64,000 nt of DNA from Pseudodesulfovibrio aespoeensis Aspo-2. GTDB taxonomy: Bacteria; Desulfobacterota; Desulfovibrionia; Desulfovibrionales; Desulfovibrionaceae. Made by a program: the position numbers and the translations under genes. Location: positions 806,001-870,000 of the forward strand of contig NC_014844.1 of assembly GCF_000176915.2 (NCBI RefSeq), given 5' to 3'. Of the stretch, positions 26,207-34,553 are shown piece after piece. Position 1 is the first letter of the stretch. Each line of letters starts with the position of its first letter. Below the pieces are notes generated by a model. That model was not told the DNA's origin, made no database searches, and was given only the letters and a program-made list of their open reading frames with translations.

Positions 26207-26683
26207 ATGGCAATACACTTTACCGAGACCCAAGCGCGGATTCTGGCCCTGGCTGGCGCCGACCTGCCGGACACTGAGCAGCCGTTCCTGACCATCGCCG
26301 AAAAGGCGGGCGTGGACGAGCAGACCGTCATCGACCTGTTGACCGACCTCAAGGGGCGCAGGATCATCCGCCGTTTCGGGGCCACCCTGCGGCACCAGAA
26401 GGCGGGCTACAGCCACAACGCCATGGTCGCCTGGCGCGTGCCCGTGGAGCGCACCGAGGCCGTGGGCGAGATATTCGCCGCCCGGCCCGAGATCAGCCAC
26501 TGCTACATCCGCCGCACCTACCCGGAGTGGACCTACAACGTCTACACCATGATCCACGGCGAGCGGCCCGGCCAGACCGACGAGGTGGTGGCCGAGTTGG
26601 CGGCGATCACCGGCATCGACGACCACTGCACGCTCAAGTCCCTCAAGGAACTCAAGAAGACCTCGATGGTCTATTTCAAATAG
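26207..26683 (+). CDS. siroheme decarboxylase subunit (AhbA/AhbB type, Lrp/AsnC-like fold)
   Basis: This 158-residue protein has a winged-helix N-terminus (TIAEKAGVDEQTVIDLLTDLKGRRIIRRFGATLRHQ) and an AsnC-type ligand-binding C-terminus (NAMVAWRVP, SHCYIRRTYPEWTYNVYTMIHG). The segment RRFGATLRHQKAGY and the His/Tyr-rich YIRRTYPEWTYN region match the siroheme decarboxylases of the alternative heme pathway rather than DNA-binding Lrp regulators. The enzyme removes two acetate carboxyls from siroheme to give didecarboxysiroheme, usually as an AhbA-AhbB heterodimer. Which subunit this is cannot be told here, and the partner is not in the window. It directly precedes hemL, which supports a heme role. 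Confidence 0.82.
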   Translation: MAIHFTETQARILALAGADLPDTEQPFLTIAEKAGVDEQTVIDLLTDLKGRRIIRRFGATLRHQKAGYSHNAMVAWRVPVERTEAVGEIFAARPEISHCYIRRTYPEWTYNVYTMIHGERPGQTDEVVAELAAITGIDDHCTLKSLKELKKTSMVYFK

Positions 26684-26692
26684 GAGCCGCTC

Positions 26693-27952
26693 ATGGATTC
26701 CAAAGCCCTGTACGCCAAGGCCCTGACCCTCATGCCCGGCGGGGTCAACTCGCCGCTGCGCGCCTGCCGCTACGTCAACGCCGAGCCGGTCTTCATCGAC
26801 CGCGCCAAGGGCGCGCGCATGTGGGACGTGGAAGGGCGCGAATACATCGACTATGTGCTGAGCTGGGGGCCGATGATCCTGGGCCACCAGGACCCTGCCG
26901 TGACCGAGGCCGCCCACCGGGCCGTGGACAAGGGGTCCAGCTACGGCGCGCCCTGCCTGGGCGAGATAACCCTGGCCGAGGAGATTTCCAGGCTCGTCCC
27001 GTCCATGGAGATGATGCGCATGGTCTCGTCCGGCACCGAGGCCACCATGTCCGCCCTGCGGCTGGCGCGGGGTTTTACTGGCCGCAGCAAGTTCGTCAAG
27101 TTCATCGGCAACTACCACGGCCACGCCGACTCCTTCCTGGCCGCGGCGGGCAGCGCGGCGGCCACGGTGCCCGGCACGCCCGGCGTACCCGAGGAGATCG
27201 TCCGGCACACCCTGCTGGCCCACTACAACGACCTCGACGCCGTGCGCGCCCATTTCGCGGCCAGCGGTTCCGAGATCGCCTGCGTCATCGTCGAGCCTGC
27301 GGCGGGCAACATGGGGCTGGTCCTGCCTGCGGACGGCTTTCTCGAGGGGCTGCGCGACCTGTGCACCGAGCATGGCGCGCTGCTCATCTTCGACGAGGTC
27401 ATCACCGGCTTCCGTCTCGCTCCGGGCGGGGCGCAGGAGCGGTTCGGCATCAAGCCCGACCTGACCACGCTGGGCAAGATCATCGGCGGCGGGTTCCCGG
27501 TGGGCTGCTACGGCGGCAGCCGCACGATCATGGAGCATATGGCCCCGGTGGGCGGCGTGTTCCAGGCTGGAACCCTGTCCGGCAACCCCGTGGCCATGGC
27601 CGCGGGGCTGGCCACTCTCAAGCGGCTTGGGGAGTGCGACTATCCCGCGCTCGAAGCCCGCACCCTGGCCTTTGCCCGCGAGCTGGCCGCCATCATGGAG
27701 TCCAAGGGGCAGGCCGTGACCCTCAACGCCATTGCCTCGGCCTTTACCATGTATTTTTCCCAGGGGCCGGTGACCAACATGATCGAGTCCGGCAAGTGCG
27801 ACTCCAAGGCCTACGCCACCTTCTGGCAGCAGATGCTGGCCCAGGGGATTTACCTCGCGCCCGCCGGGTTCGAGTGCGCCTTCACCTCGTTCGCCCACAC
27901 GGACGAGGACTTTGCCACGACCCTTGACGCGGCCCGCAAGGTCCGGTTCTAG
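26693..27952 (+). CDS. hemL: glutamate-1-semialdehyde 2,1-aminomutase
   Basis: HemL converts glutamate-1-semialdehyde to 5-aminolevulinate, the first committed tetrapyrrole precursor. The 419-residue PLP enzyme shows [12 protein letters not shown] at the N-terminus, [22 protein letters not shown], the PLP-contacting [17 protein letters not shown], and the Schiff-base Lys in [18 protein letters not shown]. The length is normal. It starts 9 bp after the Ahb gene with a GGAG site, so the two form an operon linking the start of tetrapyrrole synthesis with the siroheme-to-heme branch. Confidence 0.97.
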   Translation: MDSKALYAKALTLMPGGVNSPLRACRYVNAEPVFIDRAKGARMWDVEGREYIDYVLSWGPMILGHQDPAVTEAAHRAVDKGSSYGAPCLGEITLAEEISRLVPSMEMMRMVSSGTEATMSALRLARGFTGRSKFVKFIGNYHGHADSFLAAAGSAAATVPGTPGVPEEIVRHTLLAHYNDLDAVRAHFAASGSEIACVIVEPAAGNMGLVLPADGFLEGLRDLCTEHGALLIFDEVITGFRLAPGGAQERFGIKPDLTTLGKIIGGGFPVGCYGGSRTIMEHMAPVGGVFQAGTLSGNPVAMAAGLATLKRLGECDYPALEARTLAFARELAAIMESKGQAVTLNAIASAFTMYFSQGPVTNMIESGKCDSKAYATFWQQMLAQGIYLAPAGFECAFTSFAHTDEDFATTLDAARKVRF

Positions 27953-28038
27953 CCGGGCTTGCCGGAAGCTGGCGGCGCGGTCGTTCCATTGTCTGTCCAG
28001 CCTGCCGCCAGCCGGGCAGGGACCAGGGAGCACGGGCC

Positions 28039-29073
28039 ATGCCTGAATCGCTGCACATCGCCGTCTACGCCCTGACCGGGCAGGGATACCCCCTGGCCGC
28101 GCGCATCGCCCGCGAGACGGGTGGCACCCTCTTTGCCACGGCCCGGCTCGCCCAAGGCCGCGATGTCCCCTTCGAGTCGCTGCCCCATCTGGTGGGTGCG
28201 CAGTTCCACAGCTTTGGCGGCCACGTGTTCGTGGCCGCGGCGGGCATCGCGGTGCGCTGCATCGCGCCGCACCTGCAGGGCAAGGACACGGACCCTGCCG
28301 TGGTCTGCCTGGACCAGGACGGGCGGTTCGCTGTCAGCCTGCTCTCGGGCCACCTGGGCGGGGCCAACGAGCTGGCCTCCCGCTGCGCGGCCATCACCGG
28401 GGGGCAGGCGGTCATCACCACGGCCACGGACTGCGCCGGGCTGCCCTCGCTCGACCTGCTGGCCCGCGAGCGCAACATGGCCATCGGCAACCTCAAGCGG
28501 GTCAAGACGGTCAACGCGGCCCTGCTGCGCGGCGAGGCCGTGCAGTTGTACGATCCCGGCGGGTATCTGCGGACAGAAGATCCGAAACATTTCCTCCTGG
28601 TGGACGATCCCGCCGCATGGCGACACAATGCGCCCGGCGTCTGGATATCCTGGCGCAGGGACTGCCCGGACCAGGAGGCGCTGCGCCTCTATCCGCGCGT
28701 GCTCATGCTCGGCCTGGGCTGTCGCCGGGGCGTGAGCGGGCAGGATATTTCGGCCCATGTGCGCGACTCGTTCCGGGCTGCGGGCCTGTCGTTCCTGAGC
28801 ATCGGCGGCCTGGGCAGCATCGTGGCCAAGCGCCACGAGGCGGGATTGCTCGAGGCGGCAGAGGGGCTGGGCGTGGTGCCGAAATTCTATGACGCCGACC
28901 GGCTGGGCGCGGTGGACGTACCCAACCCGTCGCCTGCGGTCGAGCAACGCATGGGCGTCTCGTCGGTGGCCGAGGCCGCAGCCATGCTGCTGGCCGGGGG
29001 CGGCCCGCTGGTGATGGAGAAGACCAAGACGGAAAACGTCACGCTGGCCGTGGCAAGGAGCGAATCATGCTGA
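28039..29073 (+). CDS. cbiG: cobalt-precorrin-5A hydrolase
   Basis: CbiG opens the delta-lactone of cobalt-precorrin-5A and releases acetaldehyde. The 344-residue protein has the N-terminal/central CbiG motifs FVAAAGIAVRCIAPHLQGKDTDPAVV and LLSGHLGGANELA, and the C-terminal domain with LGLGCRRGVSGQDI and SSVAEAAAML. The length is typical. Its last 7 bases overlap the start of cobJ, showing translational coupling. An upstream gap of 86 bp separates it from hemL, so it may belong to the same transcript. Confidence 0.93.
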   Translation: MPESLHIAVYALTGQGYPLAARIARETGGTLFATARLAQGRDVPFESLPHLVGAQFHSFGGHVFVAAAGIAVRCIAPHLQGKDTDPAVVCLDQDGRFAVSLLSGHLGGANELASRCAAITGGQAVITTATDCAGLPSLDLLARERNMAIGNLKRVKTVNAALLRGEAVQLYDPGGYLRTEDPKHFLLVDDPAAWRHNAPGVWISWRRDCPDQEALRLYPRVLMLGLGCRRGVSGQDISAHVRDSFRAAGLSFLSIGGLGSIVAKRHEAGLLEAAEGLGVVPKFYDADRLGAVDVPNPSPAVEQRMGVSSVAEAAAMLLAGGGPLVMEKTKTENVTLAVARSESC

Positions 29074-29825
29074 CAGCCGTGAGCCTCGGACCGGGCGACG
29101 AGAGCCTGCTGACCCCGGCGGCCCGCCAGGCCATTGCCCAGGCCGATGTGGTGGCCGGGTACAAGGGATACATCGAGCTGGTGCCGCCTGGGCTGCTCGC
29201 GGGCAAGGAGGTCGTGTCCACGGGCATGATGGGCGAGGTGGAGCGGGCCAGGATGGCGGTGGCCTCGGCCCGGTCAGGCCGCCGCACGGTCATGGTCTGC
29301 AGCGGCGACGCGGGCATCTACGCCATGGCCGGGCTGCTGCTGGAAATCCTTGAGGTCGAGGGGCTGCTGGACGCGGTGGCGTTCTCGGTGGTGCCGGGCG
29401 TGCCCGCCTTTGCCGCCGCCGCCGCATTGCTCGGCGCGCCGCTGATGCATGATTTCGCCTCTGTCAGCCTGAGCGACCTGCTCACCCCGTGGGAGGTCAT
29501 CGAGAAGCGGCTTAAGCTGGCTGCCGAGGCGGATTTCGTCATCGCCATCTACAACCCGCGCTCAAAAAAGCGGGATGATCACCTGACGCGCGCCCTGGCC
29601 GTCATCGGCGGCAGCCGTGCTCCCGGAACCCCGGTGGGCGTGGTGGGCCGGGCCAACAGGCCGGGGCAGAGCGTGCTGGTGACCACCCTCGGCGCGGTGG
29701 ACACCGGTCTGGTGGACATGCAGACCGTGCTCCTGGTGGGCAACTCCGCCACCCGCATCGCGGGAGGCCGGATGCTGACTCCGCGCGGCTATCATCGCAA
29801 GTACGAAATGGGCAATAACGCCTGA
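29067..29825 (+). CDS. cobJ: precorrin-3B (cobalt-factor III) C17-methyltransferase
   Basis: CobJ/CbiH is a SAM-dependent methyltransferase that methylates C17 with ring contraction. The 252-residue protein has the family's LGPGDESLLTPAARQAI start, MVCSGDAGIYAMAGLLLE, VVPGVPAFAAAAALLGAPLMHDFASVSLSDLLTPW and YNPRSKKRDDHL. In an anaerobic, cobalt-early organism the name cbiH is equivalent. It overlaps cbiG. Its stop is followed by about 155 bp leading to cytochrome c3. Confidence 0.94.
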   Translation: MLTAVSLGPGDESLLTPAARQAIAQADVVAGYKGYIELVPPGLLAGKEVVSTGMMGEVERARMAVASARSGRRTVMVCSGDAGIYAMAGLLLEILEVEGLLDAVAFSVVPGVPAFAAAAALLGAPLMHDFASVSLSDLLTPWEVIEKRLKLAAEADFVIAIYNPRSKKRDDHLTRALAVIGGSRAPGTPVGVVGRANRPGQSVLVTTLGAVDTGLVDMQTVLLVGNSATRIAGGRMLTPRGYHRKYEMGNNA

Positions 29826-29979
29826 AGTGTCAAAACTCCCTTGCCTATCAGGGGCTTTTTCAGGTAAACCCAAGCGTCTACGATGGCATCCCCCGCTTGA
29901 CAGGGGGGGGATACTTATTTATCCCGCACAGTAGAGAGTGTGACGGTTTCTTATTCATGCAACAGGAGGAAGTAGGTAC

Positions 29980-30384
29980 ATGAAAAAATCTCTGATGATC
30001 TGCCTTATGGTTGGCGCTCTGGTCTGTATTTTCGCGCTGCCCGCAGTGATTGCCGGCGCCGCGGTTCCCGACAGCGTCACCATGAAGGCCCCTGAAGGCT
30101 CCCCGATGACCAAGCCCGCCGTGGTCTTCCCGCACAAGAAGCACGCTGACGGCGGCATCGACTGCCTGGTCTGCCACCACAAGTCCGAGTCCAAGGAAGC
30201 CGTCACCGGCTGCGCCGTTGAAGGCTGTCACGTCGACAACAGCAAGGAAGCCAAGAAGGATCCCAAGGGTTTCTACCAGGCTTTCCATGGCAAGGACTCC
30301 GATGCATCCTGCATGTCCTGCCACAAGAAGGAAAAGAAGGCCGGCAAGGCCGCTCCCGTAGCCTGCAAGGACTGCCACAAGTAG
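29980..30384 (+). CDS. periplasmic tetraheme cytochrome c3
   Basis: This 134-residue precursor has an N-terminal signal peptide (KKSLMICLMVGALVCIFALP, cleavage probably after AGA near residue 28). The mature class III cytochrome has four heme sites: CLVCH, CAVEGCH (CX4CH), CMSCH and CKDCH. Axial histidines are present in FPHKKHADG and FHGKDSDA. Cytochrome c3 carries electrons between periplasmic hydrogenases or formate dehydrogenases and membrane complexes in Desulfovibrio-type sulfate reducers. In many homologues the fourth site is also CX4CH; here it is CX2CH. It has its own terminator and no close partner genes. A TTGACA box at 29897-29902 may be the -35 element, but no good -10 follows. 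Confidence 0.95.
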   Translation: MKKSLMICLMVGALVCIFALPAVIAGAAVPDSVTMKAPEGSPMTKPAVVFPHKKHADGGIDCLVCHHKSESKEAVTGCAVEGCHVDNSKEAKKDPKGFYQAFHGKDSDASCMSCHKKEKKAGKAAPVACKDCHK

Positions 30385-30400
30385 TCTGACAGTCGAACTC

Positions 30401-30432
30401 AAGGGGAGCTGTCCGCGACAGCTCCCCTTTTT
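30401..30432 (+). terminator. Rho-independent terminator of cytochrome c3
   Basis: A perfect 13-bp stem (AAGGGGAGCTGTC / GACAGCTCCCCTT) with a 3-base loop runs into five Ts, 16 bp after the stop codon. Confidence 0.95.
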
Positions 30433-30458
30433 GCAAACATTCTCTTCCGGAGGTATCC

Positions 30459-31829
30459 ATGACCCCGGCTCCCCCGCCTCCCCCGACCGACGACAGCGTC
30501 GATGTCAACGACGTGCTGAACGCCGGAAAGCCCGAGAACGAAGGTCTTGACCCGGATTCCCTCGACGCGGACTTCGAGCAGGAACTGGAAGATCTTTTTT
30601 CCGACGACCTTGAGGAGGAAGGGGCCGCTGCGGACGAAGGCGACGACGAGCCCATCGTGCTCGACGAATATGTCACCGTGGAGAATGACGGCAACACCGA
30701 GGTTCAGGACGACGAAAGCATGGACGATCTGGCTGGTGATGACGAGGCGCTGCTCCTGCTCGACGATCTGACCGACGAGGACGACCCCATGCTCCTCGAC
30801 GACGTGGCCGAACCCTTTTCCGAAGGCCCGGCAAAAGACGCCGGGGACGACGACATGGCCGCGCTGCTCGACGATATAGCCGAGGATAACGCGCCCGAAC
30901 CGGAATCTGACGCCGATGAGGTCATAGAACTGGACGACCTACTGGACGAGGGCGATGACTTGGCCGATCTCGACGCCCTGCTGGCCGAAGTCGACGAGGC
31001 TCAGGGCCTGGACGGCGATGCGCTGGCCGACGCCGATGTGCTTGAATCCGACGCGGACGACGACGAAGACGACGTGCTGCTGCTCGACGACACCCTGTCC
31101 GATACCCTGCTTGAAGAGGCCATGACCGACGACACCCTGTCCGACGACATGCTGGCCGAAGATTTTTCTGCCGTGGCGGATGGAGACATTTCCGCTCCCC
31201 AAGACCTGATGGAAGCGGCCCTGGCCGAGGACGCGCACACCGATCTGTCCGTGGAGGAGAGCGTGGCCGAGGACGAGCTGGACCTGCTCATGGACGAGCC
31301 CGAGGGCGCGGACCATGGCGGGGTTTCCGATCTGACCGGGCTGGACAGCCTGGAGGACGACATTGAGGACATGGACAGCCTGCTCGACAACGTCGAGGTG
31401 GATGTCTCTGGCGTGGTGTCCGGTTCCGCCGACGAAACCGGGGGCGGCGGAGTCGATTTTGACGATCTGCCCGATGCCGACATCTCCGATCTGGACGATT
31501 CCGACCTGGACATTATGGGAAGCGACATGGGCGACGTGATCACTGCCGAGGCCATGCCGCCAGACGCCGGGGTGGACGTGTCCGACGACGTGGACGTGGA
31601 CCAGCTGCTGGCCGACGTCCGCACCGAATCGGCATCCGCGCCCGCAGCCGTGCCCGGTTCTGCTCCCGCATCCGTGGCCGAGCTCCAGGACAAGGTCGCC
31701 CGGCTCGAAGCCCGCGTGGCCGAGCTGGAAACCCGCATCAGGGAAGAGATCGCCCATCTCCTGCCCGCCGAGGCCGCCCGGATCATCCGCGAGGAGATCG
31801 CGGCCCTTGCCCGCGAGATGGACGACTAG
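30459..31829 (+). CDS. very acidic repetitive protein with C-terminal coiled coil
   Basis: This 456-residue protein is dominated by Asp, Glu, Leu and Ala. After MTPAPPPPPTDDSVD it consists of many irregular short units of the type LLDDhxx or DLDxLLxEV (for example LLLLDDLTDEDD, MAALLDDIAED, DLDALLAEVDEA, DVDQLLADV). It ends with a basic-acidic coiled coil of about 60 residues (VAELQDKVARLEARVAELETR, then RIIREEIAALARE). There is no signal peptide or membrane helix. Such a protein is probably largely disordered, and could oligomerise through the coiled coil and present repeated acidic docking motifs. No family is recognised. A good ribosome-binding site and a terminator on each side support a single-gene unit. 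Confidence 0.75.
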   Translation: MTPAPPPPPTDDSVDVNDVLNAGKPENEGLDPDSLDADFEQELEDLFSDDLEEEGAAADEGDDEPIVLDEYVTVENDGNTEVQDDESMDDLAGDDEALLLLDDLTDEDDPMLLDDVAEPFSEGPAKDAGDDDMAALLDDIAEDNAPEPESDADEVIELDDLLDEGDDLADLDALLAEVDEAQGLDGDALADADVLESDADDDEDDVLLLDDTLSDTLLEEAMTDDTLSDDMLAEDFSAVADGDISAPQDLMEAALAEDAHTDLSVEESVAEDELDLLMDEPEGADHGGVSDLTGLDSLEDDIEDMDSLLDNVEVDVSGVVSGSADETGGGGVDFDDLPDADISDLDDSDLDIMGSDMGDVITAEAMPPDAGVDVSDDVDVDQLLADVRTESASAPAAVPGSAPASVAELQDKVARLEARVAELETRIREEIAHLLPAEAARIIREEIAALAREMDD

Positions 31830-31850
31830 GCGACAGACTCTTTTCGCAAG

Positions 31851-31880
31851 AAAAAGGCCCGCCATTGAGCGGGCTTTTTC
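31851..31880. terminator. bidirectional terminator
   Basis: A stem of AAAAAGGCCCGC / GCGGGCTTTTT with one bulged base and a 6-base loop lies between the acidic-protein gene and the convergent minus-strand gene. A- and T-runs on either side fit both directions. Confidence 0.85.
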
Positions 31881-31899
31881 GTCTCTTGTGGGGTGGCCC

Positions 31900-32469
31900 C
31901 TACAACTCGTCGGGGATGCCCAGGGCGGTGCGCAGTTGGTCCACGTTGTTGAGGATCAGGGCCTGCTCCGAGGCAGGCACCTCGCTGTCGATTTCGTCCT
32001 TGAGGGCCTGGACCTGGGCGCTCATGGAGCCGCCCAGCGCCTCGCTCATGGTGTCCATGGCCTGCTCCATGGCCTGTCTCTCGGCTTCGGGCAGGGCCGC
32101 CATCTGCGCCCGCATCTGCTCCATGGCCTGGTTCATCTGGTCCAGGCTCAGGACGGTCACGGCGTGGCTGTAGATGTAGAAGAAACGCTCTTCGGTCCAG
32201 CCCATATCCCTGATGGTGTCCAACACCTCCTCAGGCAGGATGGCGTTGCCCCCGGCTTCCGTGTTTTCCGCGCCAAGGGCGGTCAGTTCCGGAATGGTGG
32301 GCAGGTCGGCCAGGAACTTTTCGAACTCGTCGGCGGTGAAGGGGCCGCCCGCAGCCTCGACCACGAGGCGGGCCTCTTCGGACAATGTGCCAGCCTGGGC
32401 CTGTCCGGCAGCCAGCAGGAGGAGGAGGCTCAGGGCAATGCCCGGACACAGGGCGGGACAGCGTTGCAT
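31900..32469 (-). CDS. secreted helical protein of unknown function
   Basis: This 189-residue protein has a clear signal peptide (IALSLLLLLAAGQAQA, cleavage after AQA near residue 26). The mature part is predicted mostly helical and acidic, with Met/Gln/Ala-rich amphipathic helices (LSLDQMNQAMEQMRAQMAALPEAERQAMEQAM) that could form a coiled coil. ATG 32469 is preceded by AAGGAG; the longer frame upstream is not used. It is convergent with the acidic-protein gene. No domain family is recognised. Confidence 0.72.
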   Translation of the reverse strand: MQRCPALCPGIALSLLLLLAAGQAQAGTLSEEARLVVEAAGGPFTADEFEKFLADLPTIPELTALGAENTEAGGNAILPEEVLDTIRDMGWTEERFFYIYSHAVTVLSLDQMNQAMEQMRAQMAALPEAERQAMEQAMDTMSEALGGSMSAQVQALKDEIDSEVPASEQALILNNVDQLRTALGIPDEL

Positions 32470-32674
32470 GGGGACACTCCTTGCGCCCGCAGGCGCGATA
32501 TGCGGCACTGTATATGGGTTTGGCGGGGTGGCGTCAACTGCCGTGAAAGATTGCGGCTGCCCGGACCTGTCCAGAGAGACTCCAACGGCCACAAAGGTTT
32601 TACTCCGCAATGAAGTCATGTATGTTCCGGGTTCCTGAGCAGACCGAATGAAAGCAAACGCGGGATGAAACACG

Positions 32675-33835
32675 ATGTCATTGAGAGTGAGCAGGCGACG
32701 GCCCCTGGTGGCCCAGTCCGAGATACGGAACATGTCCATCGAGTGCGCCAAGGTCGGCGGCATCAACCTGGCCCAGGGCGTGTGCGACCTGCCCGTGCCC
32801 GAATCTGTCATCCGCGGGGCCGAGGAGGCCATGCGGCGCGGCAGCAACATCTACACCCGCTTTGACGGGCGCGTGGAGCTGCGCCGCGCCATCGCGGCCA
32901 GACAGCTGCGGGACACCGGCCTGGACGCGGACCCCGAAGGGCAGGTGGTGGTTTCTGCCGGGGCCACGGGCGCATTCTACTCCGCCTGCCTCGCCCTGCT
33001 CGACGAAGGGGACGAGGTGATGGTTTTCGAGCCGTACTACGGCTATCACATCGTCACCCTGGCCTCGCTGGGCATCAAGCCGGTCTTCGTCACCCTGGCC
33101 CCGCCAAACTGGGAGTTTGCCGCCGCCGACCTGGAGCGCGCGGTCACCCCCCGGACGCGGGCCATCATCCTGAACACGCCCTCCAACCCGGCGGGCAAGG
33201 TGTTCAGCCGCGAGGAGCTGTCCCTGGTGGCCGATTTCGCCCAGGCCCATGACCTGTTCGTGTTCACCGACGAGATATACGAGAACTTCGTCTTCGACGG
33301 GCTTGCGCACATCGCCCCGGCCACCTTGCCCGGCATGGCCCGGCGGACCATCACCATCTCCGGTCTGTCCAAGGTCTTTGCCATCACCGGCTGGCGCATC
33401 GGTTACGCCATCTGCGACCCGGAGTGGGCGCTGGCCATCGGCCACTTCAGCGATCTGGTCTATGTCTGCGCTCCGGCCCCGCTGCAACTGGGCGCGGCGC
33501 GCGGCCTTGAGGAGCTGGGGCCGGACTACTACCAGGGCGTGGCCAAGGATCACCAGCGCAAGCGCGATCTCTTTTGCGCCACCCTGCGCGACATCGGGCT
33601 GACGCCTCATGTGCCTGCCGGGGCCTACTATACTCTGGCCGACATTTCGACCCTGCCCGGCGACACGGCCAAGGCGCGCGCCATGCACCTGCTTGAGCGC
33701 ACCGGCGTGGCCTGCGTGCCCGGCTCGGCCTTCTACCAGGGGGACACGGGCGAGACCCTGGCCCGGTTCTGTTTTGCCAAGGAAATGAAGATACTTGAAG
33801 ACGCCATGCGCAGGCTGAGGACATTACCGTCATGA
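32675..33835 (+). CDS. class I/II PLP aminotransferase (aspartate aminotransferase-like)
   Basis: This 386-residue fold-type I PLP enzyme has LAQGVCDLPVPESV at the start of the catalytic domain, VVVSAGATGAFYSACLALL, ILNTPSNPAGKVFS, FTDEIYENFVFDG and the Schiff-base Lys in TISGLSKVFAITGWRIGYA near residue 231. The final RFCFAKEMKILEDAMRRL contains the substrate-carboxylate Arg. It resembles the aspartate/kynurenine aminotransferase branch; the amino-acid specificity cannot be set from sequence. Its stop overlaps the start of the DksA-like gene (ATGA). About 200 bp upstream are empty, with no clear promoter. Confidence 0.88.
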   Translation: MSLRVSRRRPLVAQSEIRNMSIECAKVGGINLAQGVCDLPVPESVIRGAEEAMRRGSNIYTRFDGRVELRRAIAARQLRDTGLDADPEGQVVVSAGATGAFYSACLALLDEGDEVMVFEPYYGYHIVTLASLGIKPVFVTLAPPNWEFAAADLERAVTPRTRAIILNTPSNPAGKVFSREELSLVADFAQAHDLFVFTDEIYENFVFDGLAHIAPATLPGMARRTITISGLSKVFAITGWRIGYAICDPEWALAIGHFSDLVYVCAPAPLQLGAARGLEELGPDYYQGVAKDHQRKRDLFCATLRDIGLTPHVPAGAYYTLADISTLPGDTAKARAMHLLERTGVACVPGSAFYQGDTGETLARFCFAKEMKILEDAMRRLRTLPS

Positions 33836-34167
33836 CAGACAAGGAAAGACAGGATTTCAAGCGGTTCGCCAGCGAGGAGGTCGAGGCCCTCAAGGCCGAG
33901 ATTCCCCGGCTCGAAGCCCTGCTCGTGCCCGTGGCCCCGGACAACGCCATTGGCCGCATCTCGCGCATGGACAACATCGTCAACCAGTCCGTGTCCGAGG
34001 CCCAGCTCTCCAAGACCAGGGTGCGCCTCGCCCGCCTGGGCGAGGCCTTGCGCCGCGTGGACGACGACGAGGACTTCGGCCTGTGCATCGACTGCAGCAA
34101 GCCCATCCCCATGGCCCGGCTCAAGGCCATGCCCGAAACCCAATACTGCGTGGACTGCGCCGAGTAG
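33832..34167 (+). CDS. DksA/TraR-type zinc-finger protein
   Basis: This 111-residue protein has the DksA/TraR layout: an N-terminal coiled coil (QDFKRFASEEVEALKAEIPRLEALL), a helical middle, and a C-terminal four-Cys zinc finger (FGLCIDCSKPIPMARLKAMP then QYCVDC). DksA proteins enter the RNA polymerase secondary channel and modulate promoters, with or without ppGpp. This one is shorter than classical DksA (about 150 residues) and its coiled-coil tip does not clearly carry the DxxDxA motif, so its regulatory mode is uncertain. It is translationally coupled to the aminotransferase. Confidence 0.85.
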   Translation: MTDKERQDFKRFASEEVEALKAEIPRLEALLVPVAPDNAIGRISRMDNIVNQSVSEAQLSKTRVRLARLGEALRRVDDDEDFGLCIDCSKPIPMARLKAMPETQYCVDCAE

Positions 34168-34453
34168 TCTGTAGGAATTTGGGTTAGCAGTCGCGCTTGA
34201 AGACAGGAGGGGAGTTCAAGGCTTTTGTATACAGGGTTTGTTGTTTGTTCAAACTCACAGGATTCAATCGTGTCGCCTCTGATAGGGAAAAAACACCGAC
34301 CACCATTTCTTTCCAACCATTTGCAAAACTCATCATATAGGTCAGAAGGATCATAAGGATCGTACCAATCTTCGCCGTACATTTTTGATGCCCACCCATC
34401 GAATCGGGCTTCTCTGGCTCACCTCACGCCCATCCGCCATCGGCGGGCAAAGC
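34168..34453. other. AT-rich spacer with a possible truncated minus-strand gene
   Basis: This 290-bp stretch is markedly more AT-rich than its surroundings. On the minus strand, starting at 34382, a plausible protein begins MYGEDWYDPYDPSDLYDEF and continues EFCKWLERNGGRCFFPIRG. Its frame has no stop before it enters the dksA-like gene in antisense, so it looks like a 5' fragment whose end is missing. No ribosome-binding site is evident and no family is recognised. The region may be a remnant of an inserted element. Confidence 0.35.
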
Positions 34454-34482
34454 TTGACTATATCCCCATTCTGGCTTAACAA
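34454..34482 (+). promoter_or_regulatory. candidate sigma70 promoter for ffh
   Basis: TTGACT at 34454-34459 and TAACAA at 34477-34482 are separated by 17 bp, about 70 bp upstream of the ffh start. The -35 box is good (5 of 6) and the -10 box weak (3 of 6). Confidence 0.4.
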
Positions 34483-34553
34483 ACCACCTCTTTGCCCGCG
34501 CTGGACGGGGTTTTTGTGCTTGGATAACGAGGGAAACTCGGGAGATAGAACAC

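Noticed and set aside
29897-29925. Sigma70 promoter for cytochrome c3
   Set aside because: A perfect TTGACA is present, but no acceptable -10 box lies at 16-18 bp spacing, so it is only mentioned with the gene.
30900-31865. Long minus-strand ORFs (up to 308 residues) opposite the acidic protein
   Set aside because: They are mirror frames of the GAC/GAG/CTG-rich coding sequence; the plus-strand frame has the ribosome-binding site and terminator.
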